Below are positions 1 to 12,273 of a stretch of 64,000 bases of DNA, in pieces; positions within the stretch are counted from its first letter, which is position 1; every line of letters starts with the position of its first letter. The DNA is from Phallusia mammillata (Eukaryota > Chordata > Ascidiacea > Phlebobranchia > Ascidiidae): contig QLIY01000520.1 of NCBI GenBank assembly GCA_003260075.1, positions 1-64,000 of the forward strand, in the 5' to 3' direction. A program made the translations under genes and the position numbers. The notes under the pieces are model-generated. The model had not been told where the DNA came from. It was given only the letters and a program-made list of their open reading frames with translations, and searched no databases.

Positions 1-28
1 AACAAATTTGGGATAACTTGCTACATAC

Positions 29-3000
29 TTGCAGGGGTTGCACTTTGCAAAGCACCAGCCACATGCCCAAAATCTCGTTTGGCTCTTCTAAAGTTGGCTT
101 TGTTCACTTGATGATTATGAAGGTCCATACTCAGACGCGACATAAACATGAAGTTGGTGACACCCATTGATCCAAAAGAAGGCCTAATAAGTTTTTTTTA
201 GCATCATTTGCTGCACAATGCTCAACTCTGTACACCACATTTAAAAATAATACTGTACACCACCTTTCCTTCTTCATAATAGCATTAGATTGCTCAGCTA
301 TACTGCTGTTCACAAACAAGTTTGAGCATAGACTAAGGTCTCTAAATGCTTTTTCAGCACAGCGTTTTTTGGTTTTGTGGTGAAACTTATCATTAAGACT
401 GTAGTAGCTGGTGGAGTTTTGTTCAAGGTCCAACTCTACTGGTTTTAGGTTTCCTTTTTCTGCCAGTTGCACATTTTCCTTTGTCCAATTATACAGCATG
501 CCTTTATTGGGTGAAAACAAATCTGGTTTTCTATTTTCGCCATGATGAGCAATCTGTAAAAAACTGCATTTAGTGTTTACAAATTTTGTAATTACTGACA
601 TACCTGTGCTGCAATGTCAGTAATAACAACATTTGGTTGTGACCTAAATGCCAAAATGCCATCTACATAGTCCCTTGCACTTTCCTGACGTAAAGTAAAC
701 TTTAGATATACAGCAATTCCATGAATACAACGAAAATGTACAATACCACCTGCAAAAAAACTTGTTTAAACATCATTAAAAATCTCCCTTTTTCAGACAA
801 ATAACAAAACTGTCTGTTTTTAGTTGGGAAAACAACCCCCATCAAAATGTTCATACCAATTGTTAAAAAAACTTAAAAATATTATTAGGTTATATACAAC
901 ATGATCCATATGGCATGTATGCATCTACAATATTTTGGACAAAACAAATAGCCTGTAAATAACATTTTACTTAACATCACAAATCACTCCATTTAAACAA
1001 AAACTTACCGCCACATTTTTTTAAATGTTGAAACATTTTTGGATAAATTTCTTTGAATAAAATGAGCTCATTTAATCTGTTTATGAGATCTTCCACACCA
1101 CCACTACTGTCAATGCCCAAAGTCATGCAAATTTGTTTCAGCTTTTTTGATGCAGTCTGTAAGATAGAAGCTGTAACAAACGTTTAGAAGTTTTAAGAAA
1201 GCAGTACTCACTGAATCTTTAGAGTGTAATGCCTCCAGAATTTCCTCTTGAGAGACTCCAACCATACCTTTGTTTGGTTTAACTTTGTTAGTGTTCAATA
1301 TAGCAACCTTTTTAAACTCCGTGTTTGGAAGATATGTATTTGCTCGTGTCGCCATGCCCATCCAAGGAGCAATGGTGTCATAGCCAATAGCACAGGCCCA
1401 AGGGTTTTGTTTTGTTCCTAAAAACATGGTTTTTAATAACAGTTATTCAACCAGTTTTGTTGATTTAAAAGCCAACCGAAAAAACCACGTCCAATTATTT
1501 CCATAGTATACTGCAACCATTGGTCTTCTATGTCAACAGTGTCCTTGTAAACCTCTTTCTTTTTAAAGCTCTCAACTGTGCAATAATATGTTAACATGTG
1601 TTTTGAAAAACATATACCTAATAATCTCACTTGGAACTTGGCAGGTATTTTTCCAGTTGCCATCTCCAACAACAACTTTCGGTTCAGGACCACAAATAAC
1701 ACAAGAAAATCCATATTTACGGTCACTTAAAGCACAAAAATGATAAAAGGCATTTCTAATTCTATCAATAGGCATAGTAGTGGATATATCACCGAAAAAA
1801 ATCATTTTTAAAGCAGTTTCAACGCCAACATGATTCTGCAAAACAGTTGTTTATGTTGTGTGTTGAAATAAAAAGTTTTTTTTTAAGTTGCTTTATAATT
1901 TACCTGCACTGCACGCAGCAAATAGCTGCACAGTCCCAATGACAATAGTGTGTGATTATTGTAGTTGTGGAATCCAGTCAAATACTCTTGAAAACGAATT
2001 TTAATGTTGCATTGGTTGCAAACTTTAGACTCAACTTTTATACCTGAATGTTTAAATGTTAGTAAATTCGCAAATGACAGTCACTTCAATAGGTTTACCC
2101 TTCCACACTTTTCCAAAGCCAAAAACAGTTGCTTGTACTATGCAGTCAGTCTTAATATCAGAATGGCCATGTGGACAATTACTTTCTGAAGGAATAAACT
2201 TTGATGGTGGAGGGTGGTCCTTCAGCAGTTCACTTGGTAAACTTTCTGGTATCAGTTTGCTTTCCAAAAAATATTGCATCAGGTCCTTGTCATGTTGGGT
2301 TAGGACACAATTTCTGCACAAAATATTATATACAGGCACATAAAAAAATCAAATGTCCAATGAAATACCTTGTTTTGCTTGTTAATATGGCTTTGTTTGT
2401 TTGGCAACAATACCACTTTACTAGAACCTCATGCTTGCATGTATTACTTTCTCCGGAAAGTGGACATTTACATGACCAATAACCTTCTTCTGTGTCAAAA
2501 CTTACTCTAACCCTTTCAAATGGTGAGTAATAATCTTTTACTCCAGAAAATACAGAATAATACTGCGTTCTAGGACTTGTACCAAACTTTGCAAAGTTTG
2601 CATGCACTACCTGGTGTCTGCTTGCTAGAACACTTTCTTTCTGAATCTCTAAATATTTGGGCACACTGTCTTCATTTATTAGATTCATTGTCACTAACTC
2701 TTGCAAATATATTGCCTCTAGTTCCACATTTTCAGCTATTTCAGCTCTGCCAACTGACTTCAAATGTAGGCACTCTGCAGCAGGATTTTCTAAACTTCCA
2801 GACATCATTATTTTGTTGCAGTCCATATTACCACACCTTTGAACTTGCTTTAACTTGTGACTTTGAACATGAATGGGTGCCAACAAACCAGATTTTCTAC
2901 AAGCTACCATAAAAATTCCATTTTTTCGATCTACACATGTTGAAGGTAATGTTGCTTGCAATTGGTGTCTGCTTGCAAAGTGACTCTGTAGCTGTTTCAA

Positions 3001-3581
3001 ATCAAAAAAACTCTCTCCGCAGGATTTACATTTGTGCTGTTTAACAACTAAACATATTTTATAGAATTATACTAATATCTTTTTTATTTAAACAGCACAC
3101 AAACTTAAACTAACAGATGTTCTCATCACTGTCATCCAATCCTTCTTTGGTTGAAATTGTTGGTGTCTTTAGCTGATTATGAAGTTCTATAAATCATTGG
3201 GTAAAACAAGCAAAGGAAATGAAACGTAGTATATAAATGATTTTACCATTTAAATGTCTTCGTAAGGTATAGCCCCGTGAAAAATATTTCTTACATTTTG
3301 GGCAGTGAAAATGTGCATGTTCTTTAAAATCTCCTTTGCACAATAGATTGCATTGAAGAACAAATCCTTGATAAAAATTGAAAGTAGTTACAAGAATGTC
3401 ATAAAAATACTCTAAACTGCTTACCTGATACATCACCAAAAGTACAAGAGACTGCCCTTTTCATGTGGCATTTGGTCACATGTTGGACAATGTCAAACTC
3501 TTGTACATCAGACAAACACAATTTGCATTTTTTCCAATTTTCTGTCAAAACCTCTATTTCCTCCTCAGTTTGTACAAACAT
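29..3581 (-). CDS. HMGXB3/KDZ-like zinc-finger and DDE-type transposase-related gene, 12 exons, 3' end outside window
   Basis: Exons in coding order: 3581-3425, 3366-3247, 3186-3115, 3047-2369, 2313-2099, 2043-1904, 1835-1631, 1575-1477, 1417-1212, 1156-1009, 749-604, 553-29; every junction is GT-AG and keeps phase. About 900 residues are seen. In order: three C2H2-like fingers (CKLC..HVTKCH; CPKC..LRRHL; CKSCGESF..HFASRH), a SWIM-like cluster (CKCPL..CKHEVL) near residue 320, a Cys/His cluster (NCPHGH), a CxxC (VCNQCN), a SAP-like helix pair (ICMTLGIDSSGGVEDLINRL), then a catalytic-looking block with VVITDIAAQ and SIAEQSNA. This order resembles HMGXB3-like proteins and the cysteine clusters associated with KDZ transposases (family recalled, not searched). 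It could be an active transposon gene or a domesticated one; no terminal repeats were seen. Exon 12 has a one-base frameshift at an A8 run (190-197). The exon 8/9 junction (donor at 1477) is the least certain. Confidence 0.72.
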
Positions 3582-3679
3582 TTTCCCACAAATTATAATT
3601 ATTAAACTAATAAAACATTAATATTTGTCCAGTAACATTTTACATAGCTTGACGTTAAATATCAATCCTTCATTTAGGC

Positions 3680-4075
3680 GATTGCACATTTTGGCCTCTG
3701 CAAACTTTACCTTGCATATTTTGTCCTCTGCACATTTTGACTTGCACATTTTAACCTGCACATTTTGGCACCTGCACATTTTGACTTGCACATTTTGGCA
3801 CCTGCACATTTTCGGAAAATGTGCGCACATTTTAACCTGCACATTTTGGCACCTGCACATTTTGACTTGCACATTTTGGCACCTGCACATTTTCGGAAAA
3901 TGTGCGCACATTTTAACCTGCACATTTTGGCACCTGCACATTTTGACCTGCACATTTTGGCACCTGCACATTTTCGGAAAATGTGCGCACATTTTAACCT
4001 GCACATTTTGGCACCTGCACATTTTCGCAAAATGTGCGCACATTTACGCTTGCACATTTTCGCGCACATTGTGCA
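3680..4075. repeat. Minisatellite, 81-bp period built from about 16-bp TGCACATTTTGGCACC-like sub-units
   Basis: Sub-units such as CCTGCACATTTTGGCA and CTTGCACATTTTGACT repeat throughout. A higher-order period of 81 bp is marked by the block CGGAAAATGTGCGCAC recurring near 3813, 3894 and 3975, with a variant near 4025 after a shorter unit. Because 81 is divisible by 3, long open frames exist on both strands here; I consider them artefacts of the repeat. The unit contains the 18-base palindrome AAAATGTGCGCACATTTT and the hairpin ACATTTTCGGAAAATGT. Confidence 0.93.
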
Positions 4076-4269
4076 AAAAACGCTCGCATGCCCGTCTCCC
4101 GATCGGACCAGCAGCACTTTTAGCGAAAACAATAATTACATGCAATAACTTTATCATAGATCTTTTTAAAGGCTTAAAAGACAACCACACTTTCACAAAT
4201 TGTTTAAAACCAGTCACCGGCAACAACTGCCTAAATAAACAAAAAGTTACGATCGGACCAACGGCCATG

Positions 4270-4680
4270 TAAACGGAATATGTGTCTATGTTGTCATCAG
4301 AGTTAAAACGGGCCTGAAATTGGAGCCCAAGCTCGGCCCGAACACAAAAGCACAAGCCCGAAACCCGGCCCGAACCCGATTCGTTCTTGAAAAGCCTGAT
4401 TAGGTCGAAAGTTTGATTGACAGGTCTAGCCATTAAAATTAAAGGATCAGGAAAGACCAAGACCACAAACACAAGAGACGATAATAGACAAATGGTCATA
4501 AACAAGTCGTTAAAGGGGCTGTTTGACATTAGGTCAGGTTCTGTAACTAGCTACTTATAGGTACTTACATTAATTTAGAAAATACTGACACAGAGTTGAA
4601 AGTCAGGCCCAATTCAGGCCCGTTTTTTGAGAAACCTAAGCACGACCTGCTCAGTTTGCCACCACACTATGCTGGGTTTC
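4270..4680. repeat. Dispersed repeat rich in GGCCCGAACCCGG motifs
   Basis: Stretches such as CGGCCCGAACACAAAAGC and AACCCGGCCCGAACCCGATT occur here, bounded by GGGCCTGAAATTGGAGCCC and AGGCCCGTTTTTTGAG. A related copy lies in the opposite orientation at about 39968-40365 and a more diverged one at about 45650-45890. Probably a non-autonomous DNA transposon; ends and target duplications were not resolved. Confidence 0.6.
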
Positions 4681-4716
4681 GCAATACCACACCATATTGA
4701 ATTTCGTCACCTTACA

Positions 4717-5155
4717 CCATGGGTCGGCAAGCCCTGGCACGCGTGCCAAAGTTGGCACGCTAGGTGGTTTTTCATGGCACGCCAACCGATTTGTGTGTTT
4801 ATGTTGAAGTAACAATTTAACCTGTTACACTGCTTATTTACAATTTTTATCATGCCATTGTCTTAAAATTTAGCCTTACATGCACAAAAAACTCTGCTTT
4901 CTCTTTTTTTTATACCTGCTGGCACGAACTACATTTATTTAGAAAAACGTTGGCACGCGAGTTCATTAACGCACGGAAACGACAAGTAAATTGGCCGATT
5001 TCTGCCTTATGTATGCAATGCAACATAGACTAACCCTAAAATCTAAAATTACGTTGAAATCAACGCATGACCTCCAACACATACTTCCACATACATTTTC
5101 GAGTCCATAATTTGCCCAAAGAACGCATACGGCGGTAGGTGGTGAAGCCCTGTGT
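4717..5155. mobile_element. Diverged hAT-like non-autonomous element (GGCACGC family)
   Basis: Begins with ATGGGTCGGCAAGCCCTGGC and repeats GGCACGC/GCGTGCC several times; ends near GGTGGTGAAGCCCTG. The GTCGGCAA-type terminus and GGCACGCGTGCCAA motif are typical of widespread hAT-derived elements. I did not find a clean 8-bp target duplication, so the limits are approximate. Confidence 0.45.
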
Positions 5156-5607
5156 TTAGTATAACCTGTTGGGATTAGAATTGGCCTGATATCCAGTTTT
5201 AAATCCGATACCAGTACCCGATATGTTAAATTTAAAAACCTAATCGTCGTTAAACCTGCTGATTTGGCAAACCACTCAAAATCGGCATGTCCCTTGCTTA
5301 TGTTCTCAGATTCTCAGATAAGGGCAAACGTCCAAACCTGACGCAGAGATTGTGTTGCAATGGCAACCGAGTCAAAAGTACGTTTGAAGTGACTGTTCGC
5401 AAAATTAGTGGCAGAACGTACCAACTGACTAAATCACGTTTTACCCGTTTACAAATGTATCGGTATTTGTTCTGATAAGTATCGGATAAGTACCGGTAAC
5501 ACACATAGCATAAGTTATCGGCGCCGATACAATATAATCGGGCTAACTCTAACTACAATAACGTATGTTGATTTGTGTTATACGACGCATTTTGTGTTGT
5601 ATTAGAC

Positions 5608-6411
5608 CAGGGGCGTACAACCCGTGGCCCGCAGGAAGGTTCTGAGTGGCCCGCGTAGTATTTTTTGAAATGACAACTTAATCGCCTACGTAATTTATGG
5701 CAAACTTTCATTCCGAAAAATTGACATTTTAATTGTTGTTTGCCTTATTTCTATGTTAATAGAGTAGTAATACACAACTGTTCGAGCTACTTTTGTTGCG
5801 TCACAATGCGCATTGTTACGCATCACAATTTCTACATTGTTACGTCACAATCTGACTCGTGCTTGAAGAGTCAGTCAGTAGCCTAATGTTTCTTGGTTCA
5901 TTGAAATACATGTGCATGGTACCAGAGACTCGCGCAAAACGCATTTAGCAGAAAAACATTTTCCGCACTCTGCAGTAATATAGATTATGCCAAACAGGAA
6001 ATAAAAAGCAAGTAACGCCAACAGAACTTTCCAAGAAAGATTGACATGTGACTTCAAATCCCCTGTAAGATCAGCAATTTCTGACAGCCATATGGAAAAA
6101 TCGCTCTGCATTCTCCATCGTCCATCTCACCGAATATTGCCGAACTTGTTAGAGAAAAACAGTGCCAAACTTGCACATTGAAATGTCGATCTGCGAAAAA
6201 CTTTGTTGACTTAACTGTATCTTGGTGTGTTTATTGTTCTTATAACTGTAAACGAGGATAATACACATTTCTAAGATTAGAATTTCGGTGTGAGGATTTT
6301 AATAAGAAATTATAAGACAGAGATTCCAAATTGGCAGTAACACTCAAGTGGCCCGCGCAATCATTCGTAAACCGCATGTGGCCCTTTGGCCAAAAAGGTT
6401 GAACACCCCTG
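5608..6411 (-). mobile_element. hAT-type element, 804 bp, perfect 8-bp target site duplication, with a transposase remnant
   Basis: Starts CAGGGGCGTACAACCCGTGG and ends AAAGGTTGAACACCCCTG, giving hAT-style inverted termini. Flanked on both sides by TATTAGAC (5600-5607 and 6412-6419), the expected 8-bp duplication. A 78-residue open frame on the minus strand (5875-6111) has DFSIWLSEIADLTGDLKSHVN, which resembles a segment of hAT transposases of the GTF2IRD2/ZBED type (recalled, weak). The rest of the reading frame is absent, so this is a non-autonomous or decayed copy. Confidence 0.88.
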
Positions 6412-6419
6412 TATTAGAC

Positions 6420-7800
6420 GCATCATACGAATAGTAGAAAATATGACCTCAGCTTATTTGTTGTGGGTTTAGGGTTGACCAATTTCTGAAAATATAGTCT
6501 ATTTTATTAATCTAAAACTTACTGGATAAAAGCTAGGTAAAAAAACAAGCATGTGTTGAATAAACGTGAATACGATTAGGGTGAAGCATTTATCTCTGAT
6601 AAAAAACGGTATTCTGGTAAAACTACCTTTTTTTCGACAATACATTGCGTCGTTAGCTACGAATCCGCTTTTCAAAACACGCGTAATCGATTGCACCATA
6701 CACACGACGATTAGTATAATACTTTTTACTGTGAGAGAGTAAATATTCTATCCAGGTTACAAAAAGAGTACGGACACCAGTACTTCGACTGATAACGGTC
6801 AGAGTCATGTCATGTCAATGAAAAATTGGTGATTGCACCTTTTACATAGTTAGCGTAGCCTCGCGATAATGCCACAAAAAATGCGGCAAATTTAAAAGTT
6901 CAATATAGGATAACGATCATCGGTCGCTGCGTGATTCAAGCGTGTTTTACAAAAAATGGCAGATTATTGCTTAATCTCTATTTTTATCCGCGAGGTGTGC
7001 CTCTGCATAAGTGCTTTATTATCATGCAAAACTAGTTACAAAAATAAGTTTTGTATTAACAAAATACCTGACTTTCATACTTTCTTTAAATTTTAAAATC
7101 AAGCAGAATTTTTAGACAGCTTATTGTTGTTTTTCTACTTGCAAAGAAAAAGCCATAACTTATAACCCCTACCTAGCCTACAGTACAGTTTTCGGGTAAA
7201 TAAGGCTGCGTCCGGTGTGAAAAGTCCTACTTAAATCTGTATCGGACTCTGGATTTCATTGATCAGACTTTTGACATTCATTTCAAACATTTGTCACATG
7301 TGTTTTGTTTTGTTGACCTTTCGCACATAAGTGTTTGCAACGTCTTAAACGACTTTTCACACATAAGTGTTTGCAAATACGGCAAAACATAGTAAGCATT
7401 TCGCGTGTACGTTTTATGCAACTAATCTCTTGACCCGATCCCTATATAAACAAGCATTTTAAAACCTAAAATATAGAGAGATATAATGAACACAGAGACA
7501 CAGTAAGATAACAACTCAGTGCTGTTTGGTACTTGTGTGGTATGTTTAACCGCTTGTAGAGCTGTTTTTAGTTTCGTCAAAATATAGACTTGTAAATATT
7601 AACTATATTGTTTGGCGTCATTTCGACTTGGTTTATTCAGCAATAGGTCTGTTTATTCAGATTTGAGTCAGATTCGGGGTGTTTTCTATTGTCTACCTTT
7701 CATAGGTCAGTACAAATCCATTGCAAAAGGTTCGCCAACTTCGCTACGCTACGTCCGGTGTGAACGGGCCTTTTTCTGGAAAAACCTGCATAAATTCTCT
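6420..7800. other. No gene recognised
   Basis: AT-rich sequence with only short, unconvincing open frames. A repeated phrase, CACATAAGTGTTTGCAA, occurs twice (about 7325 and 7359) and may be a remnant of a small element. A TATA-like stretch TATATAAACAAGC at about 7442 has no gene I could connect to it. Confidence 0.5.
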
Positions 7801-9054
7801 TGTCGGTCGTCATTGTTGTTTTTCGAATACTAAGGCAAAAACTGAATCAAATATTAGATCTAATTACCCTAGAACTGCCTTTGCGTTTATACCAGGATCG
7901 ACGTTCTAAACAGTTTTTCTACACCCACACCCGAGACAGTGTCAATTTTTAGGCTGGCGCGTAACTATGGCATTTCTGTTGATCACACAAACACAAGCAT
8001 TTGATTAACTCACCGATAAGCCTTAAAGTCTACTGTTTCCGAAAAACACTGCTGCAACACTGCCTGAGGTGACATATGAAGTAAAACGTCTTTTTTGGTG
8101 GATCATAAAGTCAAAGTTTCTAAGTTATATGGACACGTCACTTTTACTTTTATTTACCAATCATATAATTTAGTTTCAAAGCAGTACTTTTTTAGTTGAA
8201 AAGTGTTTTTTTTTTCTTGTTTCTACCAAAAATAATTAGTTTTGGGTTTGAAAAATCCAAAAAAAGTTAATTTTACATCAAACAGTGATGCCATAAAAAT
8301 TACGCCCAATACGCCTGCAAAAGAAAACATTAAGAGTTTATCAATGCGAACACTACCAAATTAAATTCTTTTAACAATCATTTTACATTTAAGAACGTGT
8401 ATGCAGGAAATAGCACTTTCGAATCTAGAGATGTAACTTAAGAACATCTTCCATAGAATTCCCTTTTTTTCTTTAATAACCTACGTTTCAGCACAAATAC
8501 TCTCCACACTACCCAGTATAATATACAAAACGTAAAAAGAAACGACTTCGTCACTAAACCTGACAGTAGAATCAACTATGTAACGAAACAACATAACAAA
8601 ACGACAAAAAACGTAGTTAACTGAAAAAATATCAGGCAATGGGTTAGAGTGCGGTATTTGTGTGTGTGTTGTGTGTTGTATGAGTTAGGCCGAAATTTAC
8701 TAAAAGTTAAAAAAAATGGGCACCCAACATGGTTGTATAACATAAAAAGGTCTTTATAGTTTCTAGAAGTAAAAAGTCGACCCAACTAGCTAAAATACTA
8801 GTTATCTGTAGAAATGGTTTCATCCAGCAATTTTGAAGCCATTTCCAGTATAACTGCCCAACACTCATTCAGTTTAGCGGTGGTGCAGTTAGACGACCCT
8901 GTTGCAATTCGAATGAAGGGGGGGGGGAACACTGGATGGAGTAAGAAAGAATCTTCTGTCGGCGTGTATTGCACCATACAATTTTCTGTTCATTTCGTTT
9001 AGTTTCTAGAACATATCAATATCATGTAAGACCTGACTGATTTAGAGTAGAGCT

Positions 9055-9290
9055 ACTAAGACCATACCTTCCGTCAGACCCTGATTTAGTTATGTTTCGA
9101 TAAGTGGCGCAAAGAGCTACATTATTTACCCAGCAGGCAAGAGGCCTATCTAGGAAGAAAGTTTTTAAAAACCTACAGTAAAGAATTTTTAAAAATAGTT
9201 TGTTGTATTTTTTATAAATACCTTATCCCACTCTAAATAGATCTAACCGTCAACTTTTTGCAGATATATATTACATTTTGAATAGAGAAA
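9055..9290. mobile_element. MITE-like repeat in AADC-A intron 10 (ACCATACCTYMYGKCAGACCC family)
   Basis: ACCATACCTTCCGTCAGACCC plus GTGGCGCAAAGAGCTA match the repeats at about 16372 (same intron in copy B) and 56490-56745. Presence in both duplicates means the insertion predates the duplication. Limits approximate. Confidence 0.5.
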
Positions 9291-10799
9291 TATTATTTGG
9301 AACTTTGAATAATATATTTTTGAATTCTCTTTACCAAATTACCTCATTGTTCCACTTTTCTATTTTCAACCGAATACAAACAAGACCAAGGGTAACAGGA
9401 AACATGATTTCAAGTCGTTTGTCTTTTGCCACTAAACTTTCGAAGTGTTTTGCTTCTGCAATCCCCCTTCTAATGTGACTTCGAATACCTTCCAAACCAA
9501 TCATCCGCAAAACGAACCAAAGCTTAATGGCGCGAAACCTGCGACCCAACGGTATTTGCCAATGCTGAAACAAAAGCATATGGGTTGAAATCTAATATTT
9601 GATTATTTCAAACAAAAAACAAACAAGTACAAAATATAAAACTGTGCTTTTACAGAAATCGTCCTGAACCAACGGTCGCTCAATAAAGATGATTCAAGTT
9701 ACGGATAATCATAACTTTACAATACATTGCAACACGAAAAACATTGATTTAGGTGTACTGAAAGCTTCAGTTTACTAAGTTAAGTACAAAATATGTACCA
9801 TGTAATCGATTGCACTGCTTTTTTTCTTCGTGGCGTAAATATAAGGGATCGACATTCATTGCATTTATTGCAGAAGTGCTGTCTTTGAACCTGAAAAACA
9901 AACCTGTCAAATTTAGTGTTCTTTTACACAGTGGTTGACATTGGCAAAACGGTCCGCGACCAAATTGCAGCTTTAATTAAAACGGGCCGCAATGCAAACA
10001 AGGTTGCCGCCTCCATCTTAAATACCCCTCATTTATCGATATGGTGGCTAAATTGGTTGGCATAAAATCGTCGCAGTTTATGACAGAAGCTTGTCATTCA
10101 TTACTACACAAGCTAAAAAATACTAATACCCACCATAATGCGGAACAGTCGAAGTTTACCATCATCCACTTGTGAGGGTTAAAATTGAAGGAACTGGCAA
10201 ACTAAAAAGTGACTAAATTTGGTCAACATGCACGGATTTCTCTTTCTTGATTAAATATACGCACCTCTAAACCCTTTGCAATATATCGAAGTTCTGGACA
10301 AAGAAGGGCGCTGCCGGCATAAGCTGCATCGATATGAAGCCAAATCTCTTCTTTTTCGCCTTAAGTTAGACATATTAAACACCTTACTAATTATCATAAA
10401 ATCTCCTCAACAGTAAGTTCGTTGAAAAGAAATACTTACAAATAGTTCCGATTTCCATTAAATTGTCGTACGTACAGCACGCTGTCGTTCCAATTGTAGC
10501 ACAAACCTATATGTAACATGAAAAGCATTCCAAATAATTATAAACAAATTAATGTTTTACATGATGCACGGGTTAGTACAATTTCTTACATATAATGGTA
10601 TCCTCCCATTTCTCTTGTCTTTTTCTATGGCATCCAAAAGAGTTTTGCCTCTCAGAGATCCTTCATCATCTGCTTCCAGAAGTCTCATGTCAACCAATGC
10701 TATTTTGCCTAGGAAACAAATTCGAGTTTGCAAATTCGATCACAGTGCCGGCAAATTGGTTTAGAATGGGTTGGCACTCAATTCATTCGACACAACAAT

Positions 10800-10975
10800 A
10801 GCAGCAATGCGGGTAGAGCTACCAATACAAGAAATTTACTATGTCAATAACTGCTGACTCAGCAAATTAGTGAACAAATGTTGCCATAGTAAATTATTGC
10901 CCTATGCTCCGTTGCGCCACCTTTTTGAAATTATTAGGCCTGTCTGTGAGTTCTTGGGTTAGTAGATTTTCCAAC
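10800..10975. mobile_element. Foldback-type repeat in AADC-A intron 4
   Basis: Contains GCTGACTCAGCAAAT, TATGCTCCGTTGCGCCACC and GGCCTGTCTGTGAGTTCTTG. The same sequence lies in copy B at about 18655-18830, and a more intact palindromic member is at 42799-42992. The insertion predates the duplication. Confidence 0.6.
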
Positions 10976-12273
10976 GATGCGACTCTTTTCAATCGATGCT
11001 ACTTAGGGCTTCACAATCTTGAATCGGTAAGTTACCTGCTCTTTCAACTGACGAATGACTGACGTTTGAAGCGTAGGCAACAAAACGTTTGTTGATGTCG
11101 TGGTGTGATTTTTGTGGATCCTTAGATAATTGTGAACGAATTTTCTTGCTCCTCGCACTTAGCAGTGTCATTAATGTTGCTTCGCTGGCTGTACCGAACT
11201 TGTTGCTAATTGAATGTTTTAAAATTAAGCAAAATGCAATTTACCTTGAATCACTCCTCCTCCTGGGCCTGTTCCATTGTGAATAAAAACACAGGAAGGT
11301 TCAGAGCATTGGCCAACCAATCCATCATAACTGTCTCCAATTCAGTGCATGACGGGGATGCAGCCTGTGAAAGAAATCTTGTTCAAGTTGGGTTTGTTTG
11401 CCTGATAAAAATAAATGACAACGGAACGCAATGGTAACTGAACAAACATCACACCAAGAACATACGCCATAACGTTGTAAATAGCGCAAATAGTTGATCA
11501 AGGTTAAGTGAGATTTCCCCTTTATTACAATTACACGATTCACAGAAAGCAATTTAGTTGTAATTCACGATTGAAAGGTCGGATATCCGTTTCTGTCCGT
11601 TTCTGTGCTGAAAAACCAAATCAACAAGTACTTTCCAAGCCACAACATTGTGGGCCTGCCACAACACATACACGTAACAAATTTGCTTTGTTCAGATTGG
11701 TTCCACCGTATTTACCCTAGGCCGAATCAAGCCATTTAGAGACCGTATAAGCACTTATATCTTTAGTGCCCAATACAGCGGTAGGTCGTTCCAATGGTTT
11801 GGCAAAAATATTGTGGGATTGTTTATAGTCATATACGACGGTATACCTACTTGAAATGTATGGTTGTAATTTTACGTTCATAGAAGAGGGTATCGATTGG
11901 AAACAAAAAGTGCATTAACTGGAAAAGTACGGTGTCCAGTGCAAATTTCAGGACATATGCAAAATTCAGGATACACTAAAAATACGTCAGGAAGAGCTCT
12001 GTGTTGCCCCAAATACGTTCTTACTTTGCCTAATTATTTACCCAGCCCTGGTTGAAGCCGTTGAATGTGCTCTTGTCACCCTGAGTAAGAAACCGAATAC
12101 GTTACACGATAGCGTTGTTCTTTGTCTAGTGACAAAATACCACAATATCAACTTAGCGTCGCTTTACGGGTAATAACCGATAAGAAAACTATACACTCGC
12201 CCATTTAGTGATAAGAGAATGTACACTAACGAATTTAGTGAGTTCACAGCATTCGCCGAAGCCAAAGCTGGTC

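Larger units (their letters stand above)
8798..11364 (-). pseudogene. AADC-A: truncated and disabled copy of the aromatic amino acid decarboxylase gene (exons 3-11 only)
   Basis: Blocks matching AADC-B exons 3 to 11: 11364-11245, 11194-11036, 10708-10590, 10506-10440, 10359-10265, 10201-10134, 9890-9799, 9564-9343, 9005-8798. The PLP lysine motif FNPHKW (exon 8) and DAAYAG (exon 7) are preserved. Disabling changes: exon 3 is one base short (A-run of 5 instead of 6); the intron before exon 4 has a deletion of about 55 bp that removes the AG acceptor (TTCG abuts the exon instead of TTTAG); exon 9 is one base long (T7 versus T6); exon 11 has a G10 run in place of the KEKF codons. Exons 1-2 are missing, so no start exists. 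I read it as a pseudogene made by partial tandem duplication. Two of the indels are in homopolymers and could be sequencing errors, but the acceptor loss and missing 5' end are not. Confidence 0.85.

Noticed and set aside
3690..4060. CRISPR-like array
   Set aside because: Animal DNA; units are tandem without unique spacers, so it is a minisatellite.
3618..4272. Long open frames on both strands (141-215 aa) with repeated Cys/His residues
   Set aside because: They follow the 81-bp minisatellite, whose period is a multiple of 3, and end where the repeat ends; no gene-like flanks.
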